Below, in pieces: positions 36,065 to 44,752 of a stretch of 45,640 nt of DNA. Origin of the DNA: Acidobacteriaceae bacterium. Its GTDB lineage: Bacteria; Acidobacteriota; Terriglobia; Terriglobales; Acidobacteriaceae. Both the position numbers and the translations under genes were made by a program. How positions within the stretch are numbered: position 1 is the first letter of the stretch; the number at the start of each line of letters is the position of its first letter. Location: NCBI GenBank assembly GCA_003156805.1, contig PMHV01000071.1, positions 1 through 45,640 of the forward strand. The letters run 5' to 3'. The notes beneath the pieces were generated by a model. The model saw nothing but the letters and a program-made list of their open reading frames with translations, ran no database searches and was not told the DNA's origin.

Positions 36065-37153
36065 TCAGTGGCGCTTTACGCAGCCTGCAATCATGTGGTC
36101 GCTGATCGCGACGAATCCGTTTTCGCCTTGCGGAGTTTCCCCGTAGGTGACTCCCTCGGCGCGGAGGCAATGGTCAATTCGCGTCACCGAGTACTCCGCA
36201 GCTTGCCGGGAGCTGGTGAACTGCTCATAGAAAAATTCGCCCTGCGCGGCAGAATTGTTCTGATCTGTGTCGACATTGCTGCACAGCCAGCCCGCCAAAG
36301 CCGTTTGCGGATAGCTGAAGCTCGGATTGTTGGTGCCGTCCACGATGCTCATCTCTTTCCAGGTCGAGTCGGCAATTTCCGTTGTGGTTTTTCCTTTGTT
36401 GCAACTGGGCTGGCCCGACCATTGCCCAACGGCGTTCTGGTCGCTATCGATGTAGGCGGGACTGTCCGGCCATTCCTCCCCATCGCAGCCATACTGTCCC
36501 GTAGCGCACACGTTCACCGTGGGCGCGTTGGGCACCACGCATCCTTGCTCGATATCCCCGAACACCGGACCCGACAGCAATTCAACATTATCCAGATAGC
36601 TCGCGCTTCCGTACCATGCCAGCGAATAGGCCACGGCCCCGGAGCCCGCGCTGCTTCCCTGCGCGCACATTCCTCCCCGGCTATAAAGATTCTGGTAGAT
36701 ATAGTTGAGGATTGTCGCCGGACGGCAGGCCGCATTCTTAATGCTGGTTCCTGAGGCCCCGTTGCTGAATTCCCAATCTGTATTCCACGTCACATACACC
36801 ACTTGGTAGCCCTGTGCGAGGTACTTTTCCGCATAGTTTGGGTCGGAGTACGCGTTGGTGCCGCCTCCGCCTTGCAGGAACACTATGCTTCCCATTACCT
36901 CCTCCGCCGGATTCTTGTACCCGTAGATGAAGCCGAGGTTGACCGCGTTCTGGCAGCCCGCTACTTCGCCTTGGAAGCAGGTCATTCCCGGATAATATCC
37001 GGAGGGGCAGGATCGCAATTGGACGATCGCTCCTTTGTTAATGGTGCCGAGCGGCAGAGGCGCCTGCTGCGCGCGAGCTGGAGCGGCGCTTAATGTGAGC
37101 GCCGCAAAAGCCGTGCCCAGTGCGGAAAACAGCCAGTTTCTTATCGTTGACAT
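36065..37153 (-). CDS. Secreted pectin-acetylesterase-like (Notum-type) hydrolase, copy 2
   Basis: 362 residues, the same length as copy 1 and the probable tandem partner. It has a signal peptide (ending ARAQQ), FLQGGGGTNAYSDP, nucleophile Ser in CAQGSSAGSGAVAYSLAW (the more typical GxSAG form) and ISDHMIAGCVKRH at the end. The leader before its start shares CCTAGG and an A-rich tract with copy 1, so the duplication included upstream DNA. Function as for copy 1: ester hydrolysis on an extracellular polysaccharide or other acylated substrate, not proven. Confidence 0.75.
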   Translation of the reverse strand: MSTIRNWLFSALGTAFAALTLSAAPARAQQAPLPLGTINKGAIVQLRSCPSGYYPGMTCFQGEVAGCQNAVNLGFIYGYKNPAEEVMGSIVFLQGGGGTNAYSDPNYAEKYLAQGYQVVYVTWNTDWEFSNGASGTSIKNAACRPATILNYIYQNLYSRGGMCAQGSSAGSGAVAYSLAWYGSASYLDNVELLSGPVFGDIEQGCVVPNAPTVNVCATGQYGCDGEEWPDSPAYIDSDQNAVGQWSGQPSCNKGKTTTEIADSTWKEMSIVDGTNNPSFSYPQTALAGWLCSNVDTDQNNSAAQGEFFYEQFTSSRQAAEYSVTRIDHCLRAEGVTYGETPQGENGFVAISDHMIAGCVKRH

Positions 37154-37356
37154 CGCCCCATCATCCTAGGGCGCTCACTCTCCGAAGTCACGGCACGCAG
37201 GTGGAGGGTCTTTTTTCTCTGCTCCTTGCTTAGAGACGCGAGGGAGCCGTCAGGGGCTTGACCCTCGACAAAGGGAACGTCCTCTACTGCACGACGACAG
37301 GCGGGGGCAAGTTCGCAAGAGGGGTTGTGTGTGCGATTCGCCCTTAGTGCGGAGCT

Positions 37357-38673
37357 TCACGCTTTCCCGAACGGATCTTCCAGCGACAAACTCTGCGGCG
37401 TGAACAACTCCGCACCGCTTTCCGTGATGTGCATGTCGTCTTCGAGGCGGATGCCGAATTCGCCGCGAATGTAAATGCCCGGCTCATTGCTGGTGGTCAT
37501 GTTCGCGGCGAGTTTTGTCGCATTGCCGCGAACCAGGTACGGCCACTCGTGTCCGTCCATGCCCAGACCGTGGCCCAGGCGATGAGCAAAGTATTTGTAA
37601 TCAGGTCCGTAGCCAGCATCGGCAATCACTTTACGCGCCGCCGCATCGACTGCGCCGCACTCCACTCCCGGACGCGCCGCAGCCAGCGCCGCTGACTGCG
37701 CGCCATGCACGATGTCGAAGACTCTTTTCATTTTGTTGCCGGATTTTTCCGGAACCTTGCCCAGCACGAACGTGCGCGTGATGTCCGATTGATAGCCCTC
37801 GACGGTGCAGCCGTCGTCGATCATGACGATCGAACCTTCGCGAATCACCTGCGGCGTCGTCGAGCCGTGCGGATACGCAGTGTATTCGTCCACTTCCACG
37901 CTGGCTTCTCCGGGAAATCCCAACTGCCCGTAAGCGGCTGAAATCAAATCCGCGACATGGGCCTGTGTCATGCCCTCGCGTAGGGCGCGATAAACCGCTT
38001 CGTACGCCGACAAAGTCACCTGCGCCGCCAGACACATCAGCGCGATCTCATGTGTGCTCTTGATCATGCGGCAGCCTGCGGTGACCGGAGTCGCGCTCGT
38101 GAGCGTTGTCTGCGGAGCGGCTTTTGCGATTCCGTCGGCGAAGAAGAAGCGCACCGTTTCTTCAATTCCCAGCTTGCCCGTGGCCATCCCGCGTTCGCTA
38201 AGTCCCTGAGCGAGCAAGTGGTACGGGTTCTCGTCTTCCTGCCAGGTGCGCACATCGGCGCGCTCGGCGTCGGGAGAATTGGCGATCTGTTCGCGCGCGC
38301 GTCCCTCTTCGAAAGCCGGACACACATAAAACGCCGCACCCTTCGCCGGCAGCAGCAGCGCGAACAAGCGCTCGCCGCCCCACCAGCGGATGCCGGTGAA
38401 ATAACCCAACGACGTGCCTTCCATGAGCACGATGGCGTCGATCCCGTTTTCGCCCATCAACTTGCGTGCGTGCTCCTGGCGCGCTCCGCGCTCTTCGCGA
38501 GTGATCGGCACGGCCTCGCTCTTGCGCGACTTCAGTTGCGCGAGAGACGGCGGCAGCGGCGAATGGCTGGACTGCTCCGGCACCGCGACCAGCGGACGAG
38601 AAGCGGCCGCAACTCCCGCTACTGCAAATCCCGTTGCACCACCAACCTCCAGAAACCGCCGCCGCGAGATCAT
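37357..38673 (-). CDS. Tat-exported M24 family metallopeptidase (Xaa-Pro peptidase-like)
   Basis: 438 residues from the ATG complementary to 38671-38673, with GGAGG before it. A twin-arginine signal (MISRRRFLEVGGATG) is followed by a creatinase N-terminal domain (about 65-195) and the pita-bread M24 catalytic domain. The metal ligands are visible in order: Asp/Asp in IVMIDDGCTVEGYQSDITR, His in HRLGHGLGMDGHE, Glu in TSNEPGIYI and Glu in GIRLEDDMHI. It probably removes N-terminal residues before proline from peptides in the periplasm. Confidence 0.9.
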   Translation of the reverse strand: MISRRRFLEVGGATGFAVAGVAAASRPLVAVPEQSSHSPLPPSLAQLKSRKSEAVPITREERGARQEHARKLMGENGIDAIVLMEGTSLGYFTGIRWWGGERLFALLLPAKGAAFYVCPAFEEGRAREQIANSPDAERADVRTWQEDENPYHLLAQGLSERGMATGKLGIEETVRFFFADGIAKAAPQTTLTSATPVTAGCRMIKSTHEIALMCLAAQVTLSAYEAVYRALREGMTQAHVADLISAAYGQLGFPGEASVEVDEYTAYPHGSTTPQVIREGSIVMIDDGCTVEGYQSDITRTFVLGKVPEKSGNKMKRVFDIVHGAQSAALAAARPGVECGAVDAAARKVIADAGYGPDYKYFAHRLGHGLGMDGHEWPYLVRGNATKLAANMTTSNEPGIYIRGEFGIRLEDDMHITESGAELFTPQSLSLEDPFGKA

Positions 38674-38832
38674 GAAGCCTCCAGGATTCGACGGAATGAA
38701 TCGAGCCATGAACCGCTATTATAGGGATTCGCGATTTCCCGTTGCCAATTCATTTTGCGCAAGCGGGACGCCACTCAAATCAGACTCCGGGATCGCTGAT
38801 TTTCAACCTCGAAATCAGGATTCAAAGTAACC

Positions 38833-38855
38833 GAGGTCCGACGTCTGAGGTCCGA
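38833..38855. repeat. Dispersed short repeat, copies at 38833-38855 and 40786-40798
   Basis: GAGGTCCGA occurs twice in tandem here (38833 and 38847), and the 13-mer GTCTGAGGTCCGA (38843-38855) recurs inverted at 40786-40798, in another intergenic space. This points to a small family of intergenic repeats. Confidence 0.5.
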
Positions 38856-38887
38856 ACGTCCTCTCGGACGTGAGAGATAATTGCCTC

Positions 38888-39067
38888 ATGGAAGCCGGAT
38901 TTCAATGCGCGGGTTGCGGTGAATGGAACTCCACCGCGGTGGATGAATCCGTGGGACGGCGGCAGGACTATGTCGAGGACTGCCAGGTCTGCTGCAAACC
39001 CAACATTCTGCACATCGAGTACGATGCGTCGACGGAGGAATTCTTCGTCCGCGCCGAACTGGAGTAG
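38888..39067 (+). CDS. CPXCG-motif cysteine-rich small protein
   Basis: 59 residues from ATG 38888. It has two cysteine pairs, FQCAGCGEW near the N-terminus and DCQVCCKPN in the middle, and the acidic ending [13 protein letters not shown]. This matches the CPXCG-motif family of single zinc-ribbon proteins (CxxC...CxxC). It probably binds zinc; the cellular role is unknown. Confidence 0.8.
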   Translation: MEAGFQCAGCGEWNSTAVDESVGRRQDYVEDCQVCCKPNILHIEYDASTEEFFVRAELE

Positions 39068-39186
39068 CAAGTCGGGCTTCGGACTTTCTCGGAGGTCTGG
39101 CTTCAAAATATTCGCCCCGATTGCGCACTCGCGCTATAGTTACCTCGCCGGGGCTTTCGGAAAACAATCAAGAGAGGGACAAGCGA

Positions 39187-39552
39187 ATGGCAACTAGCTA
39201 CGCAGGCGGCGGACGAATGGTGGCGCACAACATGGTCACGACGCAGTTCGAACTCGACGGCTTTCGGGTGACGCGCACGCTAGGTGTGGTGCGCGGCATC
39301 GTGGTGCGCTCGCGTTCGATTTTCGGAACCATCGGCGCGGGATTGCAGACGCTGGTCGGCGGCAACATCACGCTGCTCACCAATTTGTGCGAGAAGACGC
39401 GCCGGGAAGCCTTCGACCTGATGCTGCAGCACGCGGCCGAACTGGGTGGAAACGCGGTGGTCGGCGCACGCTACGACGCCACTGAAGTCATGCAGGGCGT
39501 CACCGAAGTGCTGGCCTATGGCACGGCCGTGTTCGTCGAGCCGGCGAAGTAA
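39187..39552 (+). CDS. YbjQ-family (UPF0145) heavy-metal-binding-like protein
   Basis: 121 residues from ATG 39187, with AGAGAGGGA 8 bp upstream. Conserved YbjQ features are [41 protein letters not shown] and ARYDATEV. Members form a pentameric dodecin-like fold; metal binding is suggested but not proven. No partner gene is evident. Confidence 0.85.
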   Translation: MATSYAGGGRMVAHNMVTTQFELDGFRVTRTLGVVRGIVVRSRSIFGTIGAGLQTLVGGNITLLTNLCEKTRREAFDLMLQHAAELGGNAVVGARYDATEVMQGVTEVLAYGTAVFVEPAK

Positions 39553-39559
39553 GCATCTA

Positions 39560-39642
39560 CACCACGGAGACACCCTTCGACTCCGCTCAGGGCAGGCTCC
39601 GGCACGAAGAAAGAACAAACCTCTCTGTGTCCTCTTGTGGTG
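39560..39642. repeat. Intergenic repeat: imperfect inverted repeat around a CTTCGACTCCGCTCAGG motif
   Basis: CACCACGGAGACA (39560-39572) is an imperfect inverse of TGTCCTCTTGTGGTG (39628-39642). Between them lies CCTTCGACTCCGCTCAGGGC, a sequence I know from dispersed repeats in soil bacterial genomes (it gives spurious 'ACPERSRR' peptides on the other strand). Only one copy is in this window. Confidence 0.5.
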
Positions 39643-39754
39643 AGGCGTCCTCTCTGGTGAAGTGCCGGCGTTCTGTCCCATCAGCCTGCCGCCATTCATG
39701 TTCACCTTCCAGCCGTGCAGGTGGCGAGAGACCTCGCGGTATAGTCGGGAAGCC

Positions 39755-40738
39755 ATGAGACTGTCGGAAGTGCTGTCACAGATTCTTCTTCTGGGTATTT
39801 GCAGCGGCGTCGCCGTCGCGGCTTCCTACAAATACAAGCGCCTGGGCAATGCGCAGGACGCGCAGGCCCACGCCGAAGCCGGAATCGCCATGATGGGCGG
39901 GGGCGCTGACCTCGACGAGGCGTTCCGCTGGCTGTGCGGCAAGGCCAACGGCGGTGATTTTCTGATTCTGCGCGCGCACGGCGGCGCCGACTACAACCCC
40001 TACGTCGCCGGACTGTGCCAAGCGAACTCCGTGGCGACGCTGATCATTCCAAGCCGGAAAGCGGCGCAGGAGCCTCGCGTAGCCGCAATCATCGCGCAGG
40101 CCGAAGCTATCTTCATCGCGGGGGGCGATCAGTCGCGCTACGTCAACTTCTGGAAGGAAACGCCCGTTCAGGATGCCATCAACGCACATGTGGCAGCGGG
40201 CAAGCCCATTGGAGGAACCAGCGCGGGGCTGGCGGTGCTGGGCCAGTTTGTGTATGGCTCGATGGCGGACAAAGGATATAAACGCGATCTTTCGTCGGCT
40301 GAGGTCCTCGCCGATCCCTACATGAACCGGATTACACCGGTGCGCGATTTTCTGAAGGTGCCCGGCCTCGAGAATATTCTTACCGATAGTCATTCCATGA
40401 AGCGCGAGCGCCTGGGGCGCAGCCTGGGATTTCTGGCACGCATTGTGCAGGATGGCTGGTCGAAAACACCGCGCGAAATTGCCATCGACGAGAAATCGGC
40501 ATTGCTGGTGGAAGCCAGCGGCCGCGCGAAAGTGGTGGGCACGGGCATGGGCGTCTATTTCCTGCAGGTGACGGAAGCACCGGCGGTGTGCAAACCCGCG
40601 CAGGCTTTGACCTTGCGCAACGTCGCCGCATATCAGGCGCCGACGGGAGCCGTGTTCGACGTGCGCGCCTGGAGCGGGGAGGGTGGAGAGTCATACTCGA
40701 TCTCGGTGGAGGCGGGAGTAATTCACAGCAGCCGCTAG
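39755..40738 (+). CDS. Cyanophycinase-like S51 family peptidase, exported
   Basis: 327 residues from ATG 39755. A signal peptide or anchor lies at 4-24 (SEVLSQILLLGICSGVAVAA). The class I glutamine-amidotransferase-like fold of cyanophycinases is visible: GIAMMGGGADLDEAF, IFIAGGDQSRYV and nucleophile Ser156 in PIGGTSAGLAVLG, with a DSHSMKRERLGR His region later. Cyanophycinases cleave Asp-Arg dipeptides from cyanophycin; a signal sequence suggests an extracytoplasmic form acting on external polymer or other beta-Asp peptides. No cyanophycin synthetase is in the window. Confidence 0.85.
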   Translation: MRLSEVLSQILLLGICSGVAVAASYKYKRLGNAQDAQAHAEAGIAMMGGGADLDEAFRWLCGKANGGDFLILRAHGGADYNPYVAGLCQANSVATLIIPSRKAAQEPRVAAIIAQAEAIFIAGGDQSRYVNFWKETPVQDAINAHVAAGKPIGGTSAGLAVLGQFVYGSMADKGYKRDLSSAEVLADPYMNRITPVRDFLKVPGLENILTDSHSMKRERLGRSLGFLARIVQDGWSKTPREIAIDEKSALLVEASGRAKVVGTGMGVYFLQVTEAPAVCKPAQALTLRNVAAYQAPTGAVFDVRAWSGEGGESYSISVEAGVIHSSR

Positions 40739-40824
40739 ACTCAAAGGTGCCGCACGGCTGGGCCCGGCGAGTCAGCCCTCCGGCGTCGGACCTCAGACAC
40801 TTGGGAGTCCAGCCCGCGCCGGGA

Positions 40825-42378
40825 TTAGGCCACGTTGTTGCCCGCCGATCCCGAAGAAACGGGCAGGGTAGCGCGGACCACGGTGCCGCGACCGTTCGAC
40901 ACGATGTCCAGGGAACCGCCGAGCAGGCGCACGCGTTCGCGCATGCCGCGAATGCCGATGCCGATGCGGCCGTGAGAATTCAATACCGCTTGCCGGGCTT
41001 TAGAAATTCCTTTGCCGGCATCTTGCACTTCCACGGCCACGCGGCCGTTCTCGGGATAGACGCGAATGCTGGCGGTTTCGCTCTCGGAATGGCGATGGAT
41101 GTTGGTCAGGCTCTCCTGCACGATGCGGAACAGCGTGATCTCGGAATCACGGTGCAGGCGGTCGATTCCGGCGATGTGAAGATCGACGCGGATGTTGCTA
41201 CGCTCGGAGAAACCGTCAACATACCAGCGCAGGGCCGAAGCCAGTCCCACTTCATCGAGCAGGGGCGGATGCAAGAGATGGGAGATGGTGCGGATTTCGC
41301 GGTTCGCCTGATCGAGCAGAGCGGCGCTTTCGTCGATCGTCTTGGCAAGTTGTGAATCCGGCTGGTGTTGCTCGTCGCGGAGCAGGGCAATGTTCATACT
41401 GAGAGCGGCCAGCAACTGGCCGACACTGTCGTGCAACTCGCGCGCAATGCGGCGGTGTTCTTCGTCGCGGATCAGCAGCAGGCGCGCGGAAAGCTCGCGC
41501 AGACTTTCGTTGGCCGCGCTGAGCTCGGCGGTGCGCTCCTGCACGCGCTTTTCCAGTTGATCGCGGGCCTCGCGCAGAGCTTCCTCGGCGCGCACGCGCT
41601 CGGTAATGTCGAAGGACTTGACGCCCAGAAGAATACGGCCCTCCGTATCGGTGAGAGGGAACTTGATGCTGAGCCAGTCGTGCCTGCTGCCGTCGGAGGC
41701 GATGGTTTGCTCCAGGAACTCCATGGGTTTGCCCTCGCGCAGCACGTGCATGTCGTGCTCGCGATAAGCGGCAGCCAACTCCGGGGGATAGACGTCGAAA
41801 TCGGTCTTGCCCACCAGATCGGGAACGCTGGTTAGGCGGGCGGCGGTGCGATTGCAATAGACGTAGCGGCCGTCAGGATCCTTGATGTAAGCCGCCCCCG
41901 GACTGTTATCCATGAAGGCTTCGAACTGAATACGGACTCTGTGTGCCTCGAGTTTGGCTTCAGCCTGTCTAGCGGTGGCGCGGCGGCTGGCTTCGCCCAG
42001 CGCCACAATCACCCCGGCGAAGATGAGGAAGCTGAACATTCCGGGAATTCCGGTGGAGGAGATGTTGGTGTAGGGCACCCCGGGAATGTGAAAGGAAATG
42101 GCGAGCAATCCGAGGATGGTCGAAACGATGGACGGACCAACTCCGTAGCACAACGCGGAAAAGGCAATGGCGGCCCAGATGGCGTGGTACGGGACGTTTG
42201 CGCCGAACAATGGCGACAGCAGGACACGCAGGCAGATGGCAAACACCATGGCCAAGATGGAGAACGTGTAACGACCCACGGCGGTGGGAGGTCGCAGGAT
42301 GGAAGAGAAGCGCTCTGTCATTGTCCGAGGCGAAAAACCTGACGAAAGAACAGGTAGTGCCAACCTGACATCTTTCAT
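40825..42378 (-). CDS. Orphan NarL-type sensor histidine kinase with PAS domain
   Basis: 517 residues. Three to four membrane helices (about 38-130) are followed by a PAS domain (about 150-262: AAYIKDPDGRYVYCNRTAARL, SFDITERVRAEEAL), a coiled coil, a HisKA_3 dimerisation domain with phospho-acceptor His316 (RIARELHDSVGQLLAAL) and a HATPase_c domain (TNIHRHSESETASIRV, DAGKGIS, GIGIRGMRERV, GRGTVVRATLP). This kinase type usually signals to a LuxR-type response regulator, but none is adjacent. ATG 42378 lacks a strong ribosome site; ATG 42321 is an alternative that keeps all domains. Confidence 0.88.
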   Translation of the reverse strand: MKDVRLALPVLSSGFSPRTMTERFSSILRPPTAVGRYTFSILAMVFAICLRVLLSPLFGANVPYHAIWAAIAFSALCYGVGPSIVSTILGLLAISFHIPGVPYTNISSTGIPGMFSFLIFAGVIVALGEASRRATARQAEAKLEAHRVRIQFEAFMDNSPGAAYIKDPDGRYVYCNRTAARLTSVPDLVGKTDFDVYPPELAAAYREHDMHVLREGKPMEFLEQTIASDGSRHDWLSIKFPLTDTEGRILLGVKSFDITERVRAEEALREARDQLEKRVQERTAELSAANESLRELSARLLLIRDEEHRRIARELHDSVGQLLAALSMNIALLRDEQHQPDSQLAKTIDESAALLDQANREIRTISHLLHPPLLDEVGLASALRWYVDGFSERSNIRVDLHIAGIDRLHRDSEITLFRIVQESLTNIHRHSESETASIRVYPENGRVAVEVQDAGKGISKARQAVLNSHGRIGIGIRGMRERVRLLGGSLDIVSNGRGTVVRATLPVSSGSAGNNVA

Positions 42379-42574
42379 TGTAATCCCAAAGTTTGGAGTG
42401 AAGGTGCGAGACGGTGATGAATTTCGGGGAGACCGTTGGTCTACAGGAATTACCTGATGACTAAATGGTACCGAAACTGCATTGAGGATTCATGGGTTCA
42501 CTCTATGTGCATTGCATGCTGGAAGGCGATAAAAGGTCTGTGCTTCTACCCAGGGTCGACGAGGAGGAATGGTC

Positions 42575-42778
42575 TTGTTAAAGCCAGAAGACGATCCCAA
42601 TTTCCGGGAACTCTGTGAACGGGCCTCTAAAGAGCAGGATCACGAGACGCTAATGCAACTGGTAAGACAGATCAATGAGATGCTAAAACAGAAAGAAAAA
42701 CATCAGCCGCAGCGACCCGGGCTGGAGGGTGAGAACCAGAAGCAATCGCGCCCGGCGAATGTGCTCGCACGAGCGTGA
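42575..42778 (+). CDS. Small acidic coiled-coil protein, TTG start
   Basis: 67 residues, beginning LKPEDDPNFRELCERASKEQ after the start and continuing DHETLMQLVRQINEMLKQKE. I know closely similar small proteins from other Acidobacteriota, without a function. GAGGAGG at 42561-42567 is 7 bp before TTG 42575 but only 1 bp before ATG 42569, so the TTG is the likelier start. It is probably helical and may dimerise. Confidence 0.65.
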   Translation: MLKPEDDPNFRELCERASKEQDHETLMQLVRQINEMLKQKEKHQPQRPGLEGENQKQSRPANVLARA

Positions 42779-42986
42779 GCCTTCCGCGTCGCGCCGGGCT
42801 TCTGGAGCTTTTTTCCACAAGAAAGTCCGCGCTGGGCGCGGAGTGCAAGCGGAAAGTTAGCGAAGAAATGGCGAATGAACATAAAGTGTAAACCCAACTG
42901 CTTGTGGTCGTTCGAGTGGTTAACCACAAGTCCTCGTAGTTTCTGAAGCCTGCCCTGGAGTTGGACTGTCACCTTCAAGTTTATGC

Positions 42987-43014
42987 TTGACAATAAACGA
43001 CTTACGGCTAAGAT
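42987..43014 (+). promoter_or_regulatory. Sigma-70-like promoter of the mraZ/dcw cluster
   Basis: TTGACA (42987-42992) matches the -35 consensus exactly; TAAGAT (43009-43014), 16 bp later, is a 4/6 -10 box. Transcription would start near 43020, inside the GTGGT repeats. Confidence 0.65.
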
Positions 43015-43039
43015 GTGGTACAAAGTGGTACAGAGTGGT
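43015..43039 (+). promoter_or_regulatory. Putative MraZ operator: three GTGGT repeats, 10-bp period
   Basis: GTGGT at 43015-43019, 43025-43029 and 43035-43039, separated by 5-base spacers ACAAA and ACAGA. MraZ in E. coli binds TGGG-type repeats with 5-base spacers upstream of its own gene; the same geometry here, at the +1 of a promoter leading to mraZ, strongly suggests autorepression. Confidence 0.65.
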
Positions 43040-43303
43040 CTGGACAATTAAGGTCGTGGGAGCGAAAAGCCGATAACGAGGAGCCGGTGGGAAACCGACC
43101 CGAAAGCACGATAAACAGCCCGAACCGACCGAGTTTGACCAAACTTTGCGCCGCTCTTACCTCCCTTGTTGTGGTCGTAGCTCATAAGGGAGCGCGCCAA
43201 ACCCGCGATTTGTTCGCCCGCAAAGAACGCGGTCGATTCGCGCGGCGCGCCCAGATCCTTCGGCGACCAAAACCAAGTCGCCTGAGGATGACACAGAAAG
43301 AAC

Positions 43304-43744
43304 ATGTTTCGCGGCAATCACCCAACTCGCGTCGACGAAAAAGGACGGTTGAAGGTCCCGGCCGAGTTCAAGCGGGTGATCGACGAGAAATACGGGAAAC
43401 AATTTTACATCACAAGTTTGGATGGGGATGTTGCTCAAGTGTATCCCTTCGAGGAATGGGAGCGGATCGAGCAGAAGTTGGCCGGGCTCTCTACCTTCAA
43501 TCCTACGAAGAAAAAGTTCTTGAGCAAGGTGAACTATTGGGGACAGGTCGTCGAGATGGACGGGCAGGGAAGGCTGCTCATTCCGCAACTGCTGCGCGAG
43601 GCGGCGCAGATCAAAGGCGAGGTCGCTGTGAGCGGGTATCAGACCTACTTGGAAGTGCGCAACATCGAAGCGTATCAGCAGAAAGTTCGGGAAGAAAAGT
43701 TCACGCCTGACGATGAGAAGACGCTCGACGAACTGGGCATCTAG
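43304..43744 (+). CDS. mraZ: Transcriptional regulator MraZ
   Basis: 146 residues with the two SpoVT/AbrB-like repeats of MraZ: MFRGNHPTRVDEKGRLKVPA at the N-terminus and YWGQVVEMDGQGRLLIPQLL in the middle (each with the DxxGR motif). MraZ forms ring-shaped oligomers and represses the dcw operon. It is the first gene of the division/cell wall cluster, and its stop overlaps the rsmH start (TAGTG). It likely binds the 10-bp repeats at 43015-43039. Confidence 0.95.
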   Translation: MFRGNHPTRVDEKGRLKVPAEFKRVIDEKYGKQFYITSLDGDVAQVYPFEEWERIEQKLAGLSTFNPTKKKFLSKVNYWGQVVEMDGQGRLLIPQLLREAAQIKGEVAVSGYQTYLEVRNIEAYQQKVREEKFTPDDEKTLDELGI

Positions 43745-44700
43745 TGGGCGAGGGTTCAACAGACACCCCTCAGGGGGTTGGGCATGGTGGCGGCAGCGGA
43801 GCAAGCCATGTTCCGGTTCTTTTACAAGAAGCGATCGACTTTTTAAACGTGCGGCGTGGCGGGACTTATATCGACGCCACGGTGGGCTTGGGCGGGCACA
43901 GCTTAGAAATCGCAAGACGCCTCGGCGCACCGGGACATTTGATTGGGCTCGATAAGGATCCGGCGGCGCTGGCAATCGCGCGAAGGAAACTCGTCGTTGG
44001 TCGTTCGTCGTTAGCCGCTGGCGAAACCGACTGGCCGGCGATTACGTTGCTGCATCGATCGTTCGCAGATCTGGCGAACGACCAACGACCAGCGACTATC
44101 GACGGTCTACTGGCCGACATCGGATTGAGCAGTTTGCAGTTGGACGATGCGGCGCGCGGATTTAGTTTTCAGGCGGAAGGACCGCTCGACATGCGGATGG
44201 ACCCGCAGTCGGAGCGTACCGCCGAACAAGTGGTAAACCACCTCGACGAGCGCGAGCTTGCCGATGTGATTTACGAATTCGGAGAGGAAAGGAGGTCGCG
44301 GAGAATCGCCAGAGCCATTGTCCGGTCGCGGCCGATACGATCTACCGCACATCTTGCGGATGTCATATCAGCCGCGGCCCGGCCAATGAATTCTGAACAA
44401 AGGCGAATTCATCCGGCGACCCGAACTTTTCAGGCGCTCCGAATCTTCGTAAACCGCGAACTGGACGATCTGAGGGCGCTGCTGGACGCGGCGCCCCGGG
44501 TTCTGAAGCCAGGGGGACGCGTGGTGGTGATCAGTTTTCACTCGCTGGAAGATCGCATCGTGAAAGATGCCTTCCGCGATGGAGCGAAGCAGGGTTACTT
44601 CAGTTTGCTGACGAAGAAGCCGCTGACGGCAACTGAAGAAGAGAGCGATCGCAATCCGCGGGCGCGCAGCGCGAAATTGCGGGTGGCGGAAAAAGTTTAG
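43744..44700 (+). CDS. rsmH: 16S rRNA (cytosine-1402 N4) methyltransferase RsmH
   Basis: 318 residues from GTG 43744, which overlaps the mraZ stop. Motifs: HVPVLLQEAIDFL, the SAM-binding YIDATVGLGGHS, LIGLDKDPAALAIA, LADIGLSSLQLDDAARGFSF, GPLDMRMDP, and the C-terminal RVVVISFHSLEDRIVKD. It methylates N4 of C1402 in the 16S rRNA P-site. Between LDKDP and the IDGLLADIG motif the coding sequence contains a 15-bp inverted repeat (43993-44007 and 44075-44089), and the encoded segment there (VVGRSSLAAGETDWP) is somewhat longer than in E. coli. The start codon is the only one near the overlap; some 25 N-terminal residues are Gly/Ser-rich. Confidence 0.95.
   Translation: MGEGSTDTPQGVGHGGGSGASHVPVLLQEAIDFLNVRRGGTYIDATVGLGGHSLEIARRLGAPGHLIGLDKDPAALAIARRKLVVGRSSLAAGETDWPAITLLHRSFADLANDQRPATIDGLLADIGLSSLQLDDAARGFSFQAEGPLDMRMDPQSERTAEQVVNHLDERELADVIYEFGEERRSRRIARAIVRSRPIRSTAHLADVISAAARPMNSEQRRIHPATRTFQALRIFVNRELDDLRALLDAAPRVLKPGGRVVVISFHSLEDRIVKDAFRDGAKQGYFSLLTKKPLTATEEESDRNPRARSAKLRVAEKV
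43993..44089. repeat. Inverted repeat inside rsmH (15-bp perfect arms)
   Basis: GTCGTTGGTCGTTCG at 43993-44007 and its exact inverse CGAACGACCAACGAC at 44075-44089, 67 bases apart, lie in frame within rsmH. The arms encode VVGRSS and ANDQRP, in a region that varies among RsmH proteins. It is probably a REP-like insertion tolerated in the gene. Confidence 0.65.
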
Positions 44701-44723
44701 GCTCCGGAAAACCTGCCGGAGTC

Positions 44724-44752
44724 CCCGGCACAGCTGTAATAGGCGTGCCGGG
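44724..44752 (+). other. Hairpin in the rsmH to small-gene gap
   Basis: CCCGGCAC (44724-44731) and GTGCCGGG (44745-44752) form a perfect 8-bp stem with a 13-base loop, without a T-run. It lies in the 173-bp space after rsmH and may tune mRNA stability or transcription within the dcw operon. Confidence 0.45.

Larger units (their letters stand above)
42779..43303. other. 525-bp region upstream of mraZ
   Basis: No gene was recognised. The right half contains the dcw promoter and the GTGGT repeats listed separately, giving a leader of about 280 bases before mraZ. The function of the remainder is unknown. Confidence 0.5.

Noticed and set aside
34842-36754. Plus-strand frames of 360 and 277 codons opposite the two esterases
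   Set aside because: They mirror each other only because the esterases are duplicates. The minus strand has signal peptides and catalytic motifs.
40825-42378. Two-component system with an adjacent response regulator
   Set aside because: No receiver-LuxR gene lies on either side, so the kinase is left as an orphan.
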